Positions 1-7,201 of a stretch of DNA of 34,511 nucleotides are shown piece after piece. The stretch spans positions 1-34,511 of the forward strand of contig JAQYWI010000044.1 in NCBI GenBank assembly GCA_030145015.1, given 5' to 3'. The stretch is from Desulfobacterales bacterium (GTDB taxonomy: Bacteria > Desulfobacterota > Desulfobacteria > Desulfobacterales > JAHEIW01). The translations under genes and the position numbers were made by a program. The stretch's first letter is position 1. Each line of letters starts with the position of its first letter. The notes under the pieces are model-generated. The model ran no database searches. It saw only the letters and a list, made by a program, of their open reading frames with translations, and was not told the origin of the DNA.

Positions 1-456
1 GTTTGCAGCGGAACCTTTAAGCGTGTGACCGAACTTTCTGAAATTTCGGTCGAAGCGGCAAAATGCATTGCCGAGATGCCGGGCTCTGATCTTTTTCTCA
101 ACGATTTAAGCGAAATTTCGCCGCGTGCCGCTAAATACCTGTTTCAATGGAAAGGAAGCTGGCTTTGCCTGAACGGCTTTAAAGCTCTCTCACCAAGGGT
201 GGCGAACTATCTATTTCAATGGGATGGCGGTTGGATATCTTTAAATGGCCTGACTGAATTTCCTGCAGAAGTCGGTCAGATGCTTCTGCAATGGCAGGGT
301 AAACAGCTTGAACTCATGGGTTTGCGATACACAAATAGTTCATTCGATAACATTGGGATCGAATATCTGGTTCAGTGGGAACGCCTGGGCGGAAAATTAT
401 TTGTTCCGCAAGAAGTGCGCGCAAAGATTGACGAATTAAAAGGGCATTCAGCCTGA
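1..456 (+). CDS. Leucine-rich-like repeat protein, 3' part (partial)
   Basis: The frame is open to the left edge, so the gene very probably begins outside the window; a GTG at 25 is the first start-like codon inside it. The protein is built from about four 24-residue repeats. Shared positions are L1, S5, A8-A9, L12, W15, G17, L20, N23 and G24 of each unit (for example LSEISPRAAKYLFQWKGSWL, then an LNG-type end). This spacing resembles the bacterial leucine-rich-like repeats with alternating 'LSxxAA' helices and 'LxLNG' strands, which usually form a solenoid for protein contacts. The final ~45 residues leave the repeat and end in a charged tail. No signal peptide can be judged because the N-terminus is missing. 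The next gene starts 24 nt downstream in the same direction. Function unknown. Confidence 0.7.
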   Translation, partial: VCSGTFKRVTELSEISVEAAKCIAEMPGSDLFLNDLSEISPRAAKYLFQWKGSWLCLNGFKALSPRVANYLFQWDGGWISLNGLTEFPAEVGQMLLQWQGKQLELMGLRYTNSSFDNIGIEYLVQWERLGGKLFVPQEVRAKIDELKGHSA

Positions 457-480
457 GCATAGGGTTATAGGGGAACCAAA

Positions 481-1056
481 ATGGTAAGAAGAATATTTGG
501 CAACTGCATTCTAGCATTGCTGGTGTTGTCAATTTTAAATAGCCCGGCAGCAGCAAGCAGCCGCAAAACGGCCGCCCTGGAGCAGAAAGTAATCGAAATT
601 TCGGCAGTACGGGTAAAGATAATCGACAAAATCGATCAGGGCATCGAGATGCGCATCTTTCTTCAGAAACGGTTAAATGAACTTCGAGATGAAATCAAGG
701 TTGAACAGAATCTTTTTGGAATTAATGGGGCTGAAGCCCCACTTGAAAATTTACGCATCAATTACAACCTTAATTTAATTCAGCATTTACGAGCCTACAT
801 CGACCAGTTGGATGAACGCATCGCCTATTTTCAAAGCGGCAATGAACGCTTAAAATTTTATCTGCGTCAGATCAAAGATGACATGGCCATCATAAATACC
901 TTAAAAGATCTGGAAATCGAAAATTTAATCGTTCAAATAGATACGGTTCTGGACGAATTTATCCCCGAGACCCAAAAGAAAATTTTTGATGCCTCAGATA
1001 TACGCTTAATGCCGACCGACCAAGCGTGGAGCGAAATAATCACAAAACCCAGCTGA
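481..1056 (+). CDS. Periplasmic coiled-coil protein of unknown function
   Basis: The 191-residue product begins with a typical Sec signal peptide: MVRR, a hydrophobic run to about residue 20, then an AAA-S region near residues 23-26 suited to signal peptidase I. The rest is highly charged and helical, with heptad-like spacing of Leu/Ile (residues ~30-160), so a periplasmic coiled coil is likely. No catalytic motif was recognised. It follows the repeat-protein gene by 24 nt and may be cotranscribed. Inside the coding sequence, encoding Gly-Ala-Glu-Ala-Pro, lies a perfect 7-bp hairpin listed separately. A 7-bp stem-loop just after the stop could act as terminator. The gene looks real because of its codon pattern, signal peptide and length; the role is not known. 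Confidence 0.75.
   Translation: MVRRIFGNCILALLVLSILNSPAAASSRKTAALEQKVIEISAVRVKIIDKIDQGIEMRIFLQKRLNELRDEIKVEQNLFGINGAEAPLENLRINYNLNLIQHLRAYIDQLDERIAYFQSGNERLKFYLRQIKDDMAIINTLKDLEIENLIVQIDTVLDEFIPETQKKIFDASDIRLMPTDQAWSEIITKPS
726..741. repeat. Perfect 7-bp hairpin inside a coding region
   Basis: TGGGGCT and AGCCCCA flank a 2-nt GA loop. It is translated as part of a small Gly/Ala/Pro insert between two helical stretches of the periplasmic coiled-coil protein. It is similar in style to the hairpins in the helicase-exonuclease linker and in recB. Confidence 0.6.
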
Positions 1057-1059
1057 GTC

Positions 1060-1077
1060 AAAGCACATGAGTGCTTT
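1060..1077 (+). terminator. Stem-loop after the coiled-coil protein gene
   Basis: AAAGCAC and GTGCTTT form a perfect 7-bp stem with a 4-nt loop, starting 3 nt after the upstream stop codon. There is no long T-run after it, so it is a weak intrinsic terminator at best. Confidence 0.4.
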
Positions 1078-1194
1078 CATATCAATGTTTACCGAAAAAT
1101 AGAGGGCAACATTTAAAGGTCTGGAGTTTCTCTCGCCGGCTGTGATTACAGACGAATTTCCAGCAATTTTCAGGCTAATTTTTGGGAGGCTAAC

Positions 1195-1362
1195 ATGGGA
1201 AAATACATTGCTTATATATTATGTATTATAGTTATTTTATTGGGTTTAGAATATTTTCAAATTGTAGACATACCTTATTTGGATCTTCCGGATATACAAG
1301 CTGAAGGGGAAGTGTACAAAGAAAAATCGGAAGATAATATGAAACGCCGATTCGGTGATTAA
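1195..1362 (+). CDS. Small single-pass membrane protein, possibly frameshifted
   Basis: A 55-codon frame with a good ribosome site (GGGAGG, 7 nt before the ATG). The product starts MGKYIAYILCIIVILLGLEY: one hydrophobic segment (residues ~4-19) followed by an acidic/basic tail. It may be an inner-membrane anchor or an uncleaved signal. In the +1 frame, an open stretch starts at 1343 and overlaps the end of this gene; from GTG 1355 it runs to TGA 1468 and reads plausibly as protein (it contains ERQRQEFKALADITCQHPML). The original gene may therefore have been about 90 residues and have lost its frame near 1335-1360, or the two frames may be separate overlapping small genes. Function unknown. Confidence 0.5.
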   Translation: MGKYIAYILCIIVILLGLEYFQIVDIPYLDLPDIQAEGEVYKEKSEDNMKRRFGD

Positions 1363-1611
1363 AACCGATGAACGGCAACGACAAGAATTTAAGGCGTTGG
1401 CTGATATCACCTGCCAGCATCCTATGTTGGCTTCAACCCGTGATTTATTACGAAATGGAAAACAATGAAGGTTGGATAACTTATCGAAACTACAACATTT
1501 ACAGGCTCTTAACTTGTTAAATTTCAAAAAATCGGCTATGATATACATATGGGTGGTGAGCATCTCAAAGCAGTGTTCATGATGAAATCACGGTGTGATA
1601 AGGCAGGCTTT

Positions 1612-2013
1612 ATGAAGGGATTTATGGTAAGCAGCATTGTATTAATAACGGCGCTTATTTTGGGGTCCTGTTCAGGTCCCAAAAAGACAGTGGAAGAAGA
1701 AAATGTATTAAGCTCGCTATCCAATATTCAACAAAACCTTGAAAACGGCATTAGTCATGAACAATTTATTGAGTTGTTAAGTCAAGCCAGAATCGAAATT
1801 GATATTTTAAAAAGCAACGGCAAAAATAGCCAATGTTTTATTGGCGCTGTCGATAAATGCTATGCGTATTACGCTACCGGCAGCAGGGCATGGGAACAGA
1901 AATTGGCGGCAACCGATGCGCACAGAAAACAGGACATGGATCTGACCCTGTCCGTCTTACAGTCCCGTGCAGCCCTTAGCATTCAGATGGCGGATAATTG
2001 CTATAAAAAGTAA
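1612..2013 (+). CDS. Putative lipoprotein of unknown function
   Basis: From the ATG chosen here the product is 133 residues and starts with a lipoprotein signal: MKGFMVSSIVLITALILGSC, with the lipobox Leu-Gly-Ser-Cys placing the lipidated Cys at residue 20. The start was preferred over upstream in-frame ATGs at 1549, 1579 and 1582 because it gives a compact signal peptide and has AAGGCAGG about 6 nt before it. The mature part is mostly helical, with three more cysteines (ending NCYKK). No known domain was recognised. It stands alone, with small genes upstream and a repeat-rich gap downstream. Likely anchored in the inner or outer membrane facing the periplasm; role unknown. Confidence 0.65.
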   Translation: MKGFMVSSIVLITALILGSCSGPKKTVEEENVLSSLSNIQQNLENGISHEQFIELLSQARIEIDILKSNGKNSQCFIGAVDKCYAYYATGSRAWEQKLAATDAHRKQDMDLTLSVLQSRAALSIQMADNCYKK

Positions 2014-2386
2014 AATTGCTTTAACCTCCTATTTTCCTTTCCCCATTCAACCGTTCAAAGAAACCAGTCACAGCCTCATCTAAAAGTGCCTAAAATGCCT
2101 AAAATGAGCTAAAGTTCCAAAGTTATGGCTTCGCTGCGCTCTATCTTTTTTAAAAAGTGCAAATCCTATTTTGGGTTATCGAGGAGGAGTAGGGTTTACG
2201 ATTCCAGATGCATCGTTCTCGTCGTTGTCCTCGTACTCGTTCCCGGCACAAAATTGTGAAGCTTCTTCACCATCCTCTGTTAGATGATCTTCGACCCAGT
2301 CGTTAGACCCTGAGGCTCTCGAATGGAGGCTCTCGACTGGTTGAATTCCTCAACTTTAGTCATTTTAGATCATTTTAAATTTTAGC
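2014..2386. other. Gene-free gap with iterated-word repeats
   Basis: No credible gene is seen here. The gap holds an imperfect inverted repeat built from the word CTAAAATG (arms 2081-2116 and 2352-2390), a CTCGT-rich stretch at 2214-2242 that matches repeats at 3005-3130, and a short direct repeat GAGGCTCTCGA (2312-2322 and 2326-2336). Confidence 0.6.
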
Positions 2387-2390
2387 TCAT
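2081..2390. repeat. Inverted repeat of the word CTAAAATG
   Basis: The left arm (2081-2116) has the words AAGTGCCTAAAATGCCTAAA and ATGAGCTAAAGTT in series. The right arm (2352-2390) carries the reverse complements AACTTTAG, CATTTTAG and TTTTAGCTCAT. Match between the arms is clear but imperfect. About 235 nt lie between them. Confidence 0.55.
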
Positions 2391-2554
2391 TTATTTGGTT
2401 CGGCCGGGTTGATTTGTTGCAGGAATTCTCTGAACCAGGACGGGTTTACCAAAACGATGTAGATAAGGAAAAAAGCCGTAAGGGGCAGAAAGAAAACTAA
2501 AAGATCAATTAGAAGGATGCCGATACAAATTAGAACGCGATAGGTCATGCTCAT
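2387..2554 (-). CDS. Small two-segment membrane protein (55 aa)
   Basis: An ATG with an ideal ribosome site (GGAGGACAGC directly before it) opens a 55-codon frame. The product starts MSMTYRVLICIGILLIDLLV and stays hydrophobic to about residue 37, with Pro24 possibly splitting it into two membrane passes. It then ends in a short amphipathic tail rich in Trp, Phe, Gln and Pro. It resembles short membrane proteins often found in deltaproteobacterial genomes, but no named family can be given. It is transcribed in the same direction as the 118-residue gene upstream, 72 nt away. The strong ribosome site and uninterrupted membrane segment make it a probable real gene. Function unknown. Confidence 0.6.
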   Translation of the reverse strand: MSMTYRVLICIGILLIDLLVFFLPLTAFFLIYIVLVNPSWFREFLQQINPAEPNK

Positions 2555-2626
2555 GCTGTCCTCCTTAAATGCAGGAGCAGTTCATAATGGCACGTATTTG
2601 AAAAACAGCGGCCAAGGAACATCGTT

Positions 2627-2983
2627 TTATAGGAGTTTTTGGTCTGTTAAAATTGACATCGATCGTTGGCCGATGGTGGTGGTCTGTGTCAGTGCCTGGG
2701 TAAGATGGTAGCCGGCTTCGTGGGCGATGTTGGAGTTGATCATCAGCATGGCCGTGTCTATACTTTTTTCCACCGCTGTCCAGAGTTCGTTCGGGGCCGA
2801 TTTCCTGCAAATAAGGATCTCGCTGCCGATCATATTCACAATGGCCGCAATAATTTTTTCAGCACCCGGTTTATCCGTCTCGGGGAGGGCCTTGTAGATT
2901 TCGACAGCCTGAGATGCCCAAATCAGGCCTGCTTTTATCTTCTCACTCTGGGAAAAGGTGAGAATGGCGTCATTGATTTCCAT
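2627..2983 (-). CDS. Small helical protein of unknown function
   Basis: The 118-residue product is predicted helical throughout and soluble (no signal or membrane segment), starting MEINDAILTFSQSEKIKAGL. It has a conserved-looking central pattern (GAEKIIAAIVNMIGSEI) and a second helix pair ending in TQALTQTTT. An AAGGA stands about 10 nt before the ATG. The opposite strand also has a long frame here (2666-2986), but its composition is unlike a protein, so the minus strand is preferred. No family is recognised. It may be cotranscribed with the small membrane protein downstream. Confidence 0.6.
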   Translation of the reverse strand: MEINDAILTFSQSEKIKAGLIWASQAVEIYKALPETDKPGAEKIIAAIVNMIGSEILICRKSAPNELWTAVEKSIDTAMLMINSNIAHEAGYHLTQALTQTTTIGQRSMSILTDQKLL

Positions 2984-3004
2984 TAGAAAAAATCCTTAGT
3001 TATA

Positions 3005-3130
3005 ACTCGTCCTCGTGCTCGTCCTCGAAATATAGACGCCGCACCTCAATCCTATTCGATGTAATTTCGAGAGAGTAAATGAAGTGGCGTACGAATTCGA
3101 GTACGAGTACGAGGACGAGTACGACGACGA
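3005..3130. repeat. Inverted repeat of CTCGT/ACGAG words
   Basis: The left arm (3005-3027, ACTCGTCCTCGTGCTCG and on) matches the reverse complement of the right arm (3098-3120, CGAGTACGAGTACGAGGACG and on) at 21 of 23 positions. The right arm then runs on as ACGACGACGA. The same word recurs at 2214-2242. It fills most of the gap between the 118-residue gene and the larB terminator. Confidence 0.7.
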
Positions 3131-3152
3131 AAATTTATAGCTTGCCTCATTA

Positions 3153-3191
3153 AAATAGAAGCTATCTCAAAATTTGAGATAGCTTCTATTT
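3153..3191 (-). terminator. Perfect 19-bp hairpin at the end of larB
   Basis: AAATAGAAGCTATCTCAAA is followed, after one base, by its exact reverse complement. On the minus strand the hairpin is followed by a short run of T, so it can terminate larB transcription. The larB stop codon and last lysine codon lie inside the stem, so translation ends within the hairpin. The symmetry also allows use from the other direction. Confidence 0.75.
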
Positions 3192-3935
3192 GCGGTTTAT
3201 AATCGATGCCATATATCCGGCGCCGAATCCGTTATCAATGTTAACGACGGCAACATTTGAACTGCAGCTGTTAAGCATCGCAAACAGTGCCGTCAAACCA
3301 CCCAGGCTGACTCCATATCCCACACTGGTCGGTACTGCAATCACCGGACGGCTGACCATGCCCGCCACCACGCTGGGCAAGGCACCTTCCATCCCGGCAA
3401 CCACAATGAGAACGGAGGCCTTTTCGATGGTATCTTTATGGCCAAACAGACGATGGATGCCCGACACGCCGACATCGAAAACGGATTCCACCCGGTTGCC
3501 CATGGCTTTGGCAGTCAAATAAGCTTCTTTGGCAACCGGTATATCCGAGGTGCCGGCTGATAAGATGGCAATCGTCCCCCGGCCAACGATCCGGGATTTT
3601 TTTAATTCACACACGATCATGGAAGCATCCGGGTGATAAACGGCGTCCGGAAAACGGGCAACAACCTTGTCTGCTTTCATTTGTTCAAGGCGGGTTACTA
3701 AAATCACGTTTTCCTGATCTTTCATCTTGTCCATAATGCCGATTACCTGGTCCGCCGTTTTGCCCTCTCCGAAAATGACTTCCGGAAATCCTTTCCGCAG
3801 GGATCGGTGATGATCGACATGCGCAAAATCAATGTCTTCATAAGCAATATGGCGCAGCTTACGGGCCGCTGAACTAACCGACAATCGACCTTGCGCTACC
3901 GAATTGAGCAGGTGATGTAAGACCTCATTGTCCAT
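3186..3935 (-). CDS. larB: LarB, nickel-pincer cofactor biosynthesis carboxylase/hydrolase
   Basis: The 249-residue product matches the LarB family, whose C-terminal half is related to PurE (AIR carboxylase). Recognisable segments are the N-terminal helical region (LLNSVAQGRLSVSSAARKL), AGTSDIPVAKEA, a GVSGIHRLF segment, AGMEGALPSVVAGM and PTSVGYG. In known systems LarB carboxylates the pyridinium ring of nicotinate adenine dinucleotide and releases AMP, giving the dicarboxylated mononucleotide that LarE and LarC turn into the nickel-pincer cofactor of lactate racemase-type enzymes. The length is typical. No larC, larE or larA is present in the window. It lies 64 nt after the coiled-coil membrane gene in the guaA unit. 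The ribosome site is weak. Cytoplasmic. Confidence 0.9.
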   Translation of the reverse strand: MDNEVLHHLLNSVAQGRLSVSSAARKLRHIAYEDIDFAHVDHHRSLRKGFPEVIFGEGKTADQVIGIMDKMKDQENVILVTRLEQMKADKVVARFPDAVYHPDASMIVCELKKSRIVGRGTIAILSAGTSDIPVAKEAYLTAKAMGNRVESVFDVGVSGIHRLFGHKDTIEKASVLIVVAGMEGALPSVVAGMVSRPVIAVPTSVGYGVSLGGLTALFAMLNSCSSNVAVVNIDNGFGAGYMASIINRK

Positions 3936-3999
3936 ATCAAATACCGGATCGATGATATTGCGTTAAAATGGGAAAATGCGGGTGGTCGGTAACTCTGTC

Positions 4000-4965
4000 C
4001 TACTCCTTGATCTCCTGCTCAAGGATTTTACCGGAGCCCGATGAAATCGCTCCCCCTGACGGCTTGGTGACCACATGCGGTGAATGTGCTATTTTTTCCA
4101 GGTCTTTTATTTTTCTAAGAATCGAGGACAGGCGTTTATCGAGCGCCAGCCTGGTTACCTCCAGCTCACGCTGGTAATTTTTCTTGGCTTTGAGCAGCTC
4201 GAGCTGCAGCGCGTCTTTATCCAATTTTTGATCGGACAGGTTTGACATATCGGATTGGATCCTTGTCAAATCGTTCAACGCCTTATCAACGTTTACAGAA
4301 AGGGTGGACAGCCGTTGCTGTGTATCCTTATCCAATGACCGCAGCTCGGCTGTTACCGTCTTAAGATCCTCGCGCATGGGGGTGAGGATCTCCAGCTGCT
4401 TGCGCATGGGTGTGAGGGTTTCCAGCTCCTTGCGCATGGGAGCGAGGGTTTCCAACTCCTTGCGCATGGGACCGAGGCTTTCCAACTCCTTGCGAATCGG
4501 GCCCAATGCCGTGTCGATTTTGGCGATGGCATCTTGCTGTTCTTTTTTATCCACTTTGGTCGCGCTTATTTTTGAGACCATGTCTTGAGCCTGTTTAAGA
4601 TTGGCGGTCATGGACTTGTCCACTTTTTCGAGAGTTGCCAGTTTCTGGGCCAGTGATGTTTCGAGCTCACCGTATTTTTTTGATAGGGCTTCAAATTGGT
4701 CTTCCAGTTGCGTGGATAGATTTTGGATTTCCATGGCACCGGTATCCTGGCTTTGGCTGACCCGGCTGGTGATGTCACGGTAGGTAATGTAGAAAACGAC
4801 CCCGAGAAGAACCGGAATGAGAATCGATATGATCGTTACCCGATGGCTTATTTTTTCAATGCGTCGATCGCGGGCTTCTTCCTGATAAAGCGATTGCTCG
4901 GGTTCAGGTTCAGGCTCATCATCGCCATTAAATTTAAATGAAGAATATTCTTCGTCATCGATCAT
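4000..4965 (-). CDS. Single-pass membrane protein with long coiled coil and 10-residue repeats
   Basis: Product of 321 residues. Order: acidic N-terminal tail with a Pro-Glu run (residues 17-23), one membrane segment (about 43-62), then a long charged helical region to ~290 and a Ser/Gly-rich end. The N-terminus is probably cytoplasmic, since basic residues (RDRR, HR) flank that side. Residues 154-203 are five perfect-period 10-residue units of the type LGPMRKELET, each with a proline, so this part is not a normal heptad coiled coil. The start has AAGGA 8 nt upstream, placed just after the guaA stop, so the two genes are probably translationally linked. No enzymatic motif was seen. It could be an envelope spacer or scaffold; function unknown. 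Confidence 0.75.
   Translation of the reverse strand: MIDDEEYSSFKFNGDDEPEPEPEQSLYQEEARDRRIEKISHRVTIISILIPVLLGVVFYITYRDITSRVSQSQDTGAMEIQNLSTQLEDQFEALSKKYGELETSLAQKLATLEKVDKSMTANLKQAQDMVSKISATKVDKKEQQDAIAKIDTALGPIRKELESLGPMRKELETLAPMRKELETLTPMRKQLEILTPMREDLKTVTAELRSLDKDTQQRLSTLSVNVDKALNDLTRIQSDMSNLSDQKLDKDALQLELLKAKKNYQRELEVTRLALDKRLSSILRKIKDLEKIAHSPHVVTKPSGGAISSGSGKILEQEIKE
4357..4506 (-). repeat. Five 30-bp tandem repeats encoding a decapeptide
   Basis: Five in-frame copies of a 30-bp unit encode LGPIRKELES, LGPMRKELET, LAPMRKELET, LTPMRKQLEI and LTPMREDLKT. The copies share the TTGCGCATGGG core (minus-strand gene), so they are likely recent duplications and prone to copy-number change. Confidence 0.85.
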
Positions 4966-4980
4966 GTTTGCTATCCTTTT

Positions 4981-6510
4981 TTATTCCCATTCGATGGTGC
5001 TGGGCGGCTTAGAGCTGATATCATAGACCACCCGGTTGACCCCATCGACTTCATTAATTATTCGATTGGAAATTTTCCCGAGCAATTTGTGGGGCAATTT
5101 TGCCCAATCCGCCGTCATGGCATCTTTGCTTGTCACGGCCCGGATCGCGACAATATTTTCATACGTACGCTGATCACCCATTACCCCGACACTCTTGAGC
5201 GGCAATAAAACAGCAAATGATTGCCATAATCTTTTATAATATCCTGCATTTTTAATCTCTTCAAGTAAAAGCTCATCCACATCCCGCAATATCCTCAGGT
5301 GCCTTGGGGTGATTTCGCCCAGAATTCTAACCGCCAGACCCGGACCGGGAAAGGGTTGACGCCAGACCAGATTATCCGGCAACCCCAACGCTTTGCCCAA
5401 AAGGCGCACCTCATCCTTAAACAGATACCGCAGGGGCTCGATCAGTTTTAATTTCATTTTTCGGGGAAGTCCGCCCACATTGTGATGCGACTTGATTACG
5501 GATGTGGGACCGCCGAAAGCCGAGACCGATTCAATCACATCCGGATATAGCGTGCCCTGGGATAGAAATTCCGCACCTTTTATTTTTTTGGCTTCGGCCT
5601 CAAAAACGTCCATGAAGATTCGACCGATAATTTTTCGTTTTTTCTCAGGGTCCGTTACTTTGGCCAATGCTTTTAAAAATTTGGACCCGGCATTGACAAA
5701 TCGAATGTTGATATTCAGGTGCTGTTTTAAGGTCGTTTTGAGCTTATGCGCTTCTTTTTTTCTCAAAAGACCATTGTCGACAAAAATGCAGGTCAGCTGC
5801 TTATCAATGCTTTTGTGCAGCAATATTGCGGTCACCGATGAATCCACTCCGCCGCTTAACCCGAGGATAACTTTTTTGTCGCCCACCGTTTGACGGATGT
5901 CTTCTATCGCATCCCGGGCAAATGATTTCATGGTCCAGGAACGCGCGCATCCGCAAACCCCAAATAAAAAGTTTCGTAACATTTTTTTGCCCATGGGCGT
6001 GTGGGCGACCTCGGGATGGAATTGAACCCCGATCAAATTTTTGTTGCGATGAGCCGCAGCAGCCACCGCCGTATTTTCGGTGGCGGCCGAAATTGTGAAA
6101 CCATTTGGCAGGCGCTGAATGGAATCGCCGTGGCTCATCCAGCATTGGGTTTTGGTATGAATACCTTCAAAAACGCCCTGGTGACGTTTAATGTCAAGTT
6201 GGGCAAAGCCATATTCACGCCTTCCAGCCCGCTTGACGGACCCGCCCAGAGCGGACATCATAAAATGCATGCCGTAACAGATACCCAACACCGGAATGCC
6301 GAGCTTAAAAACCGCAGGATCGATTTTGGGACTGTTCTTTTCATAAATGCTCGACGGTCCGCCCGATAAAATGATGCCTTCCGGATTGAGGCGCTTGATT
6401 GCACCTACTTTGATCGTCGGTGGTTCGATCTGACAATATACGTGATTTTCCCGCACGCGCCGGGCAATCAATTGGTTGTACTGGGAGCCAAAGTCGATTA
6501 TGAGTATCAT
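4981..6510 (-). CDS. guaA: GMP synthase (glutamine-hydrolysing)
   Basis: Full-length GuaA (509 residues) that converts XMP, ATP and glutamine to GMP in the cytoplasm. The N-terminal class I amidotransferase domain has the catalytic triad: Cys78 in GICYGM, and His165 and Glu167 in VQFHPE. The ATP-pyrophosphatase domain carries the P-loop LGLSGGVDSSV (about 216-226). The C-terminal dimerisation domain ends with the typical SKPPSTIEWE. All key residues are present. It is the first gene of a minus-strand unit and is followed after 14 nt by the coiled-coil membrane gene. A promoter with a palindrome between -35 and -10 is found upstream, facing efp, so the two genes diverge from a 127-nt gap. No guaB is nearby. 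Confidence 0.97.
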   Translation of the reverse strand: MILIIDFGSQYNQLIARRVRENHVYCQIEPPTIKVGAIKRLNPEGIILSGGPSSIYEKNSPKIDPAVFKLGIPVLGICYGMHFMMSALGGSVKRAGRREYGFAQLDIKRHQGVFEGIHTKTQCWMSHGDSIQRLPNGFTISAATENTAVAAAAHRNKNLIGVQFHPEVAHTPMGKKMLRNFLFGVCGCARSWTMKSFARDAIEDIRQTVGDKKVILGLSGGVDSSVTAILLHKSIDKQLTCIFVDNGLLRKKEAHKLKTTLKQHLNINIRFVNAGSKFLKALAKVTDPEKKRKIIGRIFMDVFEAEAKKIKGAEFLSQGTLYPDVIESVSAFGGPTSVIKSHHNVGGLPRKMKLKLIEPLRYLFKDEVRLLGKALGLPDNLVWRQPFPGPGLAVRILGEITPRHLRILRDVDELLLEEIKNAGYYKRLWQSFAVLLPLKSVGVMGDQRTYENIVAIRAVTSKDAMTADWAKLPHKLLGKISNRIINEVDGVNRVVYDISSKPPSTIEWE

Positions 6511-6543
6511 GGAAATTGCCTATCGGATTGCGAATTCAGGGTG

Positions 6544-6572
6544 AATATGTTAGAGACGGCTCTAAAAGTCAA
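6544..6572 (-). promoter_or_regulatory. Promoter of guaA with palindrome in the spacer
   Basis: On the minus strand TTGACT (-35) and CATATT (-10) are separated by exactly 17 nt. The spacer is filled by the palindrome TTAGAGCCGTCTCTAA (6-bp arms, 6550-6565). This is a typical place for a repressor or activator operator. The distance to the guaA start is about 35 nt. Confidence 0.6.
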
Positions 6573-6637
6573 CCATAATATAATCCGGGAAAATCAGTAC
6601 GCAAGGCAGCAGCCGGCACCAGGGAGGAAAACGCGAC

Positions 6638-7201
6638 ATGCTTGAAAGTGGAGATTTGAGAAAAGGGCTGAAGCTTGAAATCGATGGAGAGCCCTATATA
6701 GTTGTGCAGTTTGAGTTTGTAAAACCCGGTAAAGGCCAGGCGCTTTACAAGTGCAAACTGAAAAACATGCTAACCGGGGCCCAGTTTGACAGAACCTTTC
6801 GATCCGGTGAGAAATTCAAAGAAGGGACTCTGGAAGAAGCAGAGATGGAATATTTATATGCAGACGGTGACCAGCTTTGCTTTATGAATACCAGCACCTA
6901 CGATCAGGAATTTGTCAGCCGAGAGCAGGTTGGGGAGGCAATCAATTTTTTAAAAGAAAATACGGTTTGTAGTGTTCTATTATTTGAAGGCAGACCCATC
7001 GGGATTTCGCTGCCGTTTTTTATTGACCTGCAGATTAAAAAAACAGCCCCCTGGGTTAAAGGGGATACCGCATCCGGTGACTCCAAGCCGGCGACCCTGG
7101 AGACCGGCTATGTTCTAAACGTTCCGCCGTTTATCCAGGAAGGCGAACTGATTCGAATCGATACCCGCACCGGTGAATACGTCGAGCGCGTCAAGACCTA
7201 A
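6638..7201 (+). CDS. efp: Elongation factor P
   Basis: The 187-residue product has the three-barrel EF-P layout and ends in the conserved GEYVERVKT-type tail. EF-P binds ribosomes stalled at proline runs and helps peptide bond formation. The tip loop of domain I reads VKPGKGQA, with Lys32 at the position that is lysylated in the EpmA/EpmB pathway; no modification genes are in the window. The KN-cap segment LTGAQFDRTFRSGEKF and the domain III motif GDTASGDSKPATLETG are present. The start has GGGAGGA about 9 nt upstream. It stands alone, divergent from guaA, and is followed by a repeat element rather than a clear terminator. Confidence 0.96.
   Translation: MLESGDLRKGLKLEIDGEPYIVVQFEFVKPGKGQALYKCKLKNMLTGAQFDRTFRSGEKFKEGTLEEAEMEYLYADGDQLCFMNTSTYDQEFVSREQVGEAINFLKENTVCSVLLFEGRPIGISLPFFIDLQIKKTAPWVKGDTASGDSKPATLETGYVLNVPPFIQEGELIRIDTRTGEYVERVKT

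Noticed and set aside
2666..2986. Plus-strand open frame of 106 codons opposite the 118-residue gene
   Set aside because: Its composition (many Gly, Cys and His, no helical pattern) and lack of a ribosome site fit an antisense shadow; the minus-strand frame reads as a normal helical protein.
4304..4588. Plus-strand frame opposite the decapeptide repeats
   Set aside because: It is a shadow produced by the 30-bp repeats; the minus strand has the ribosome site, membrane segment and operon context.
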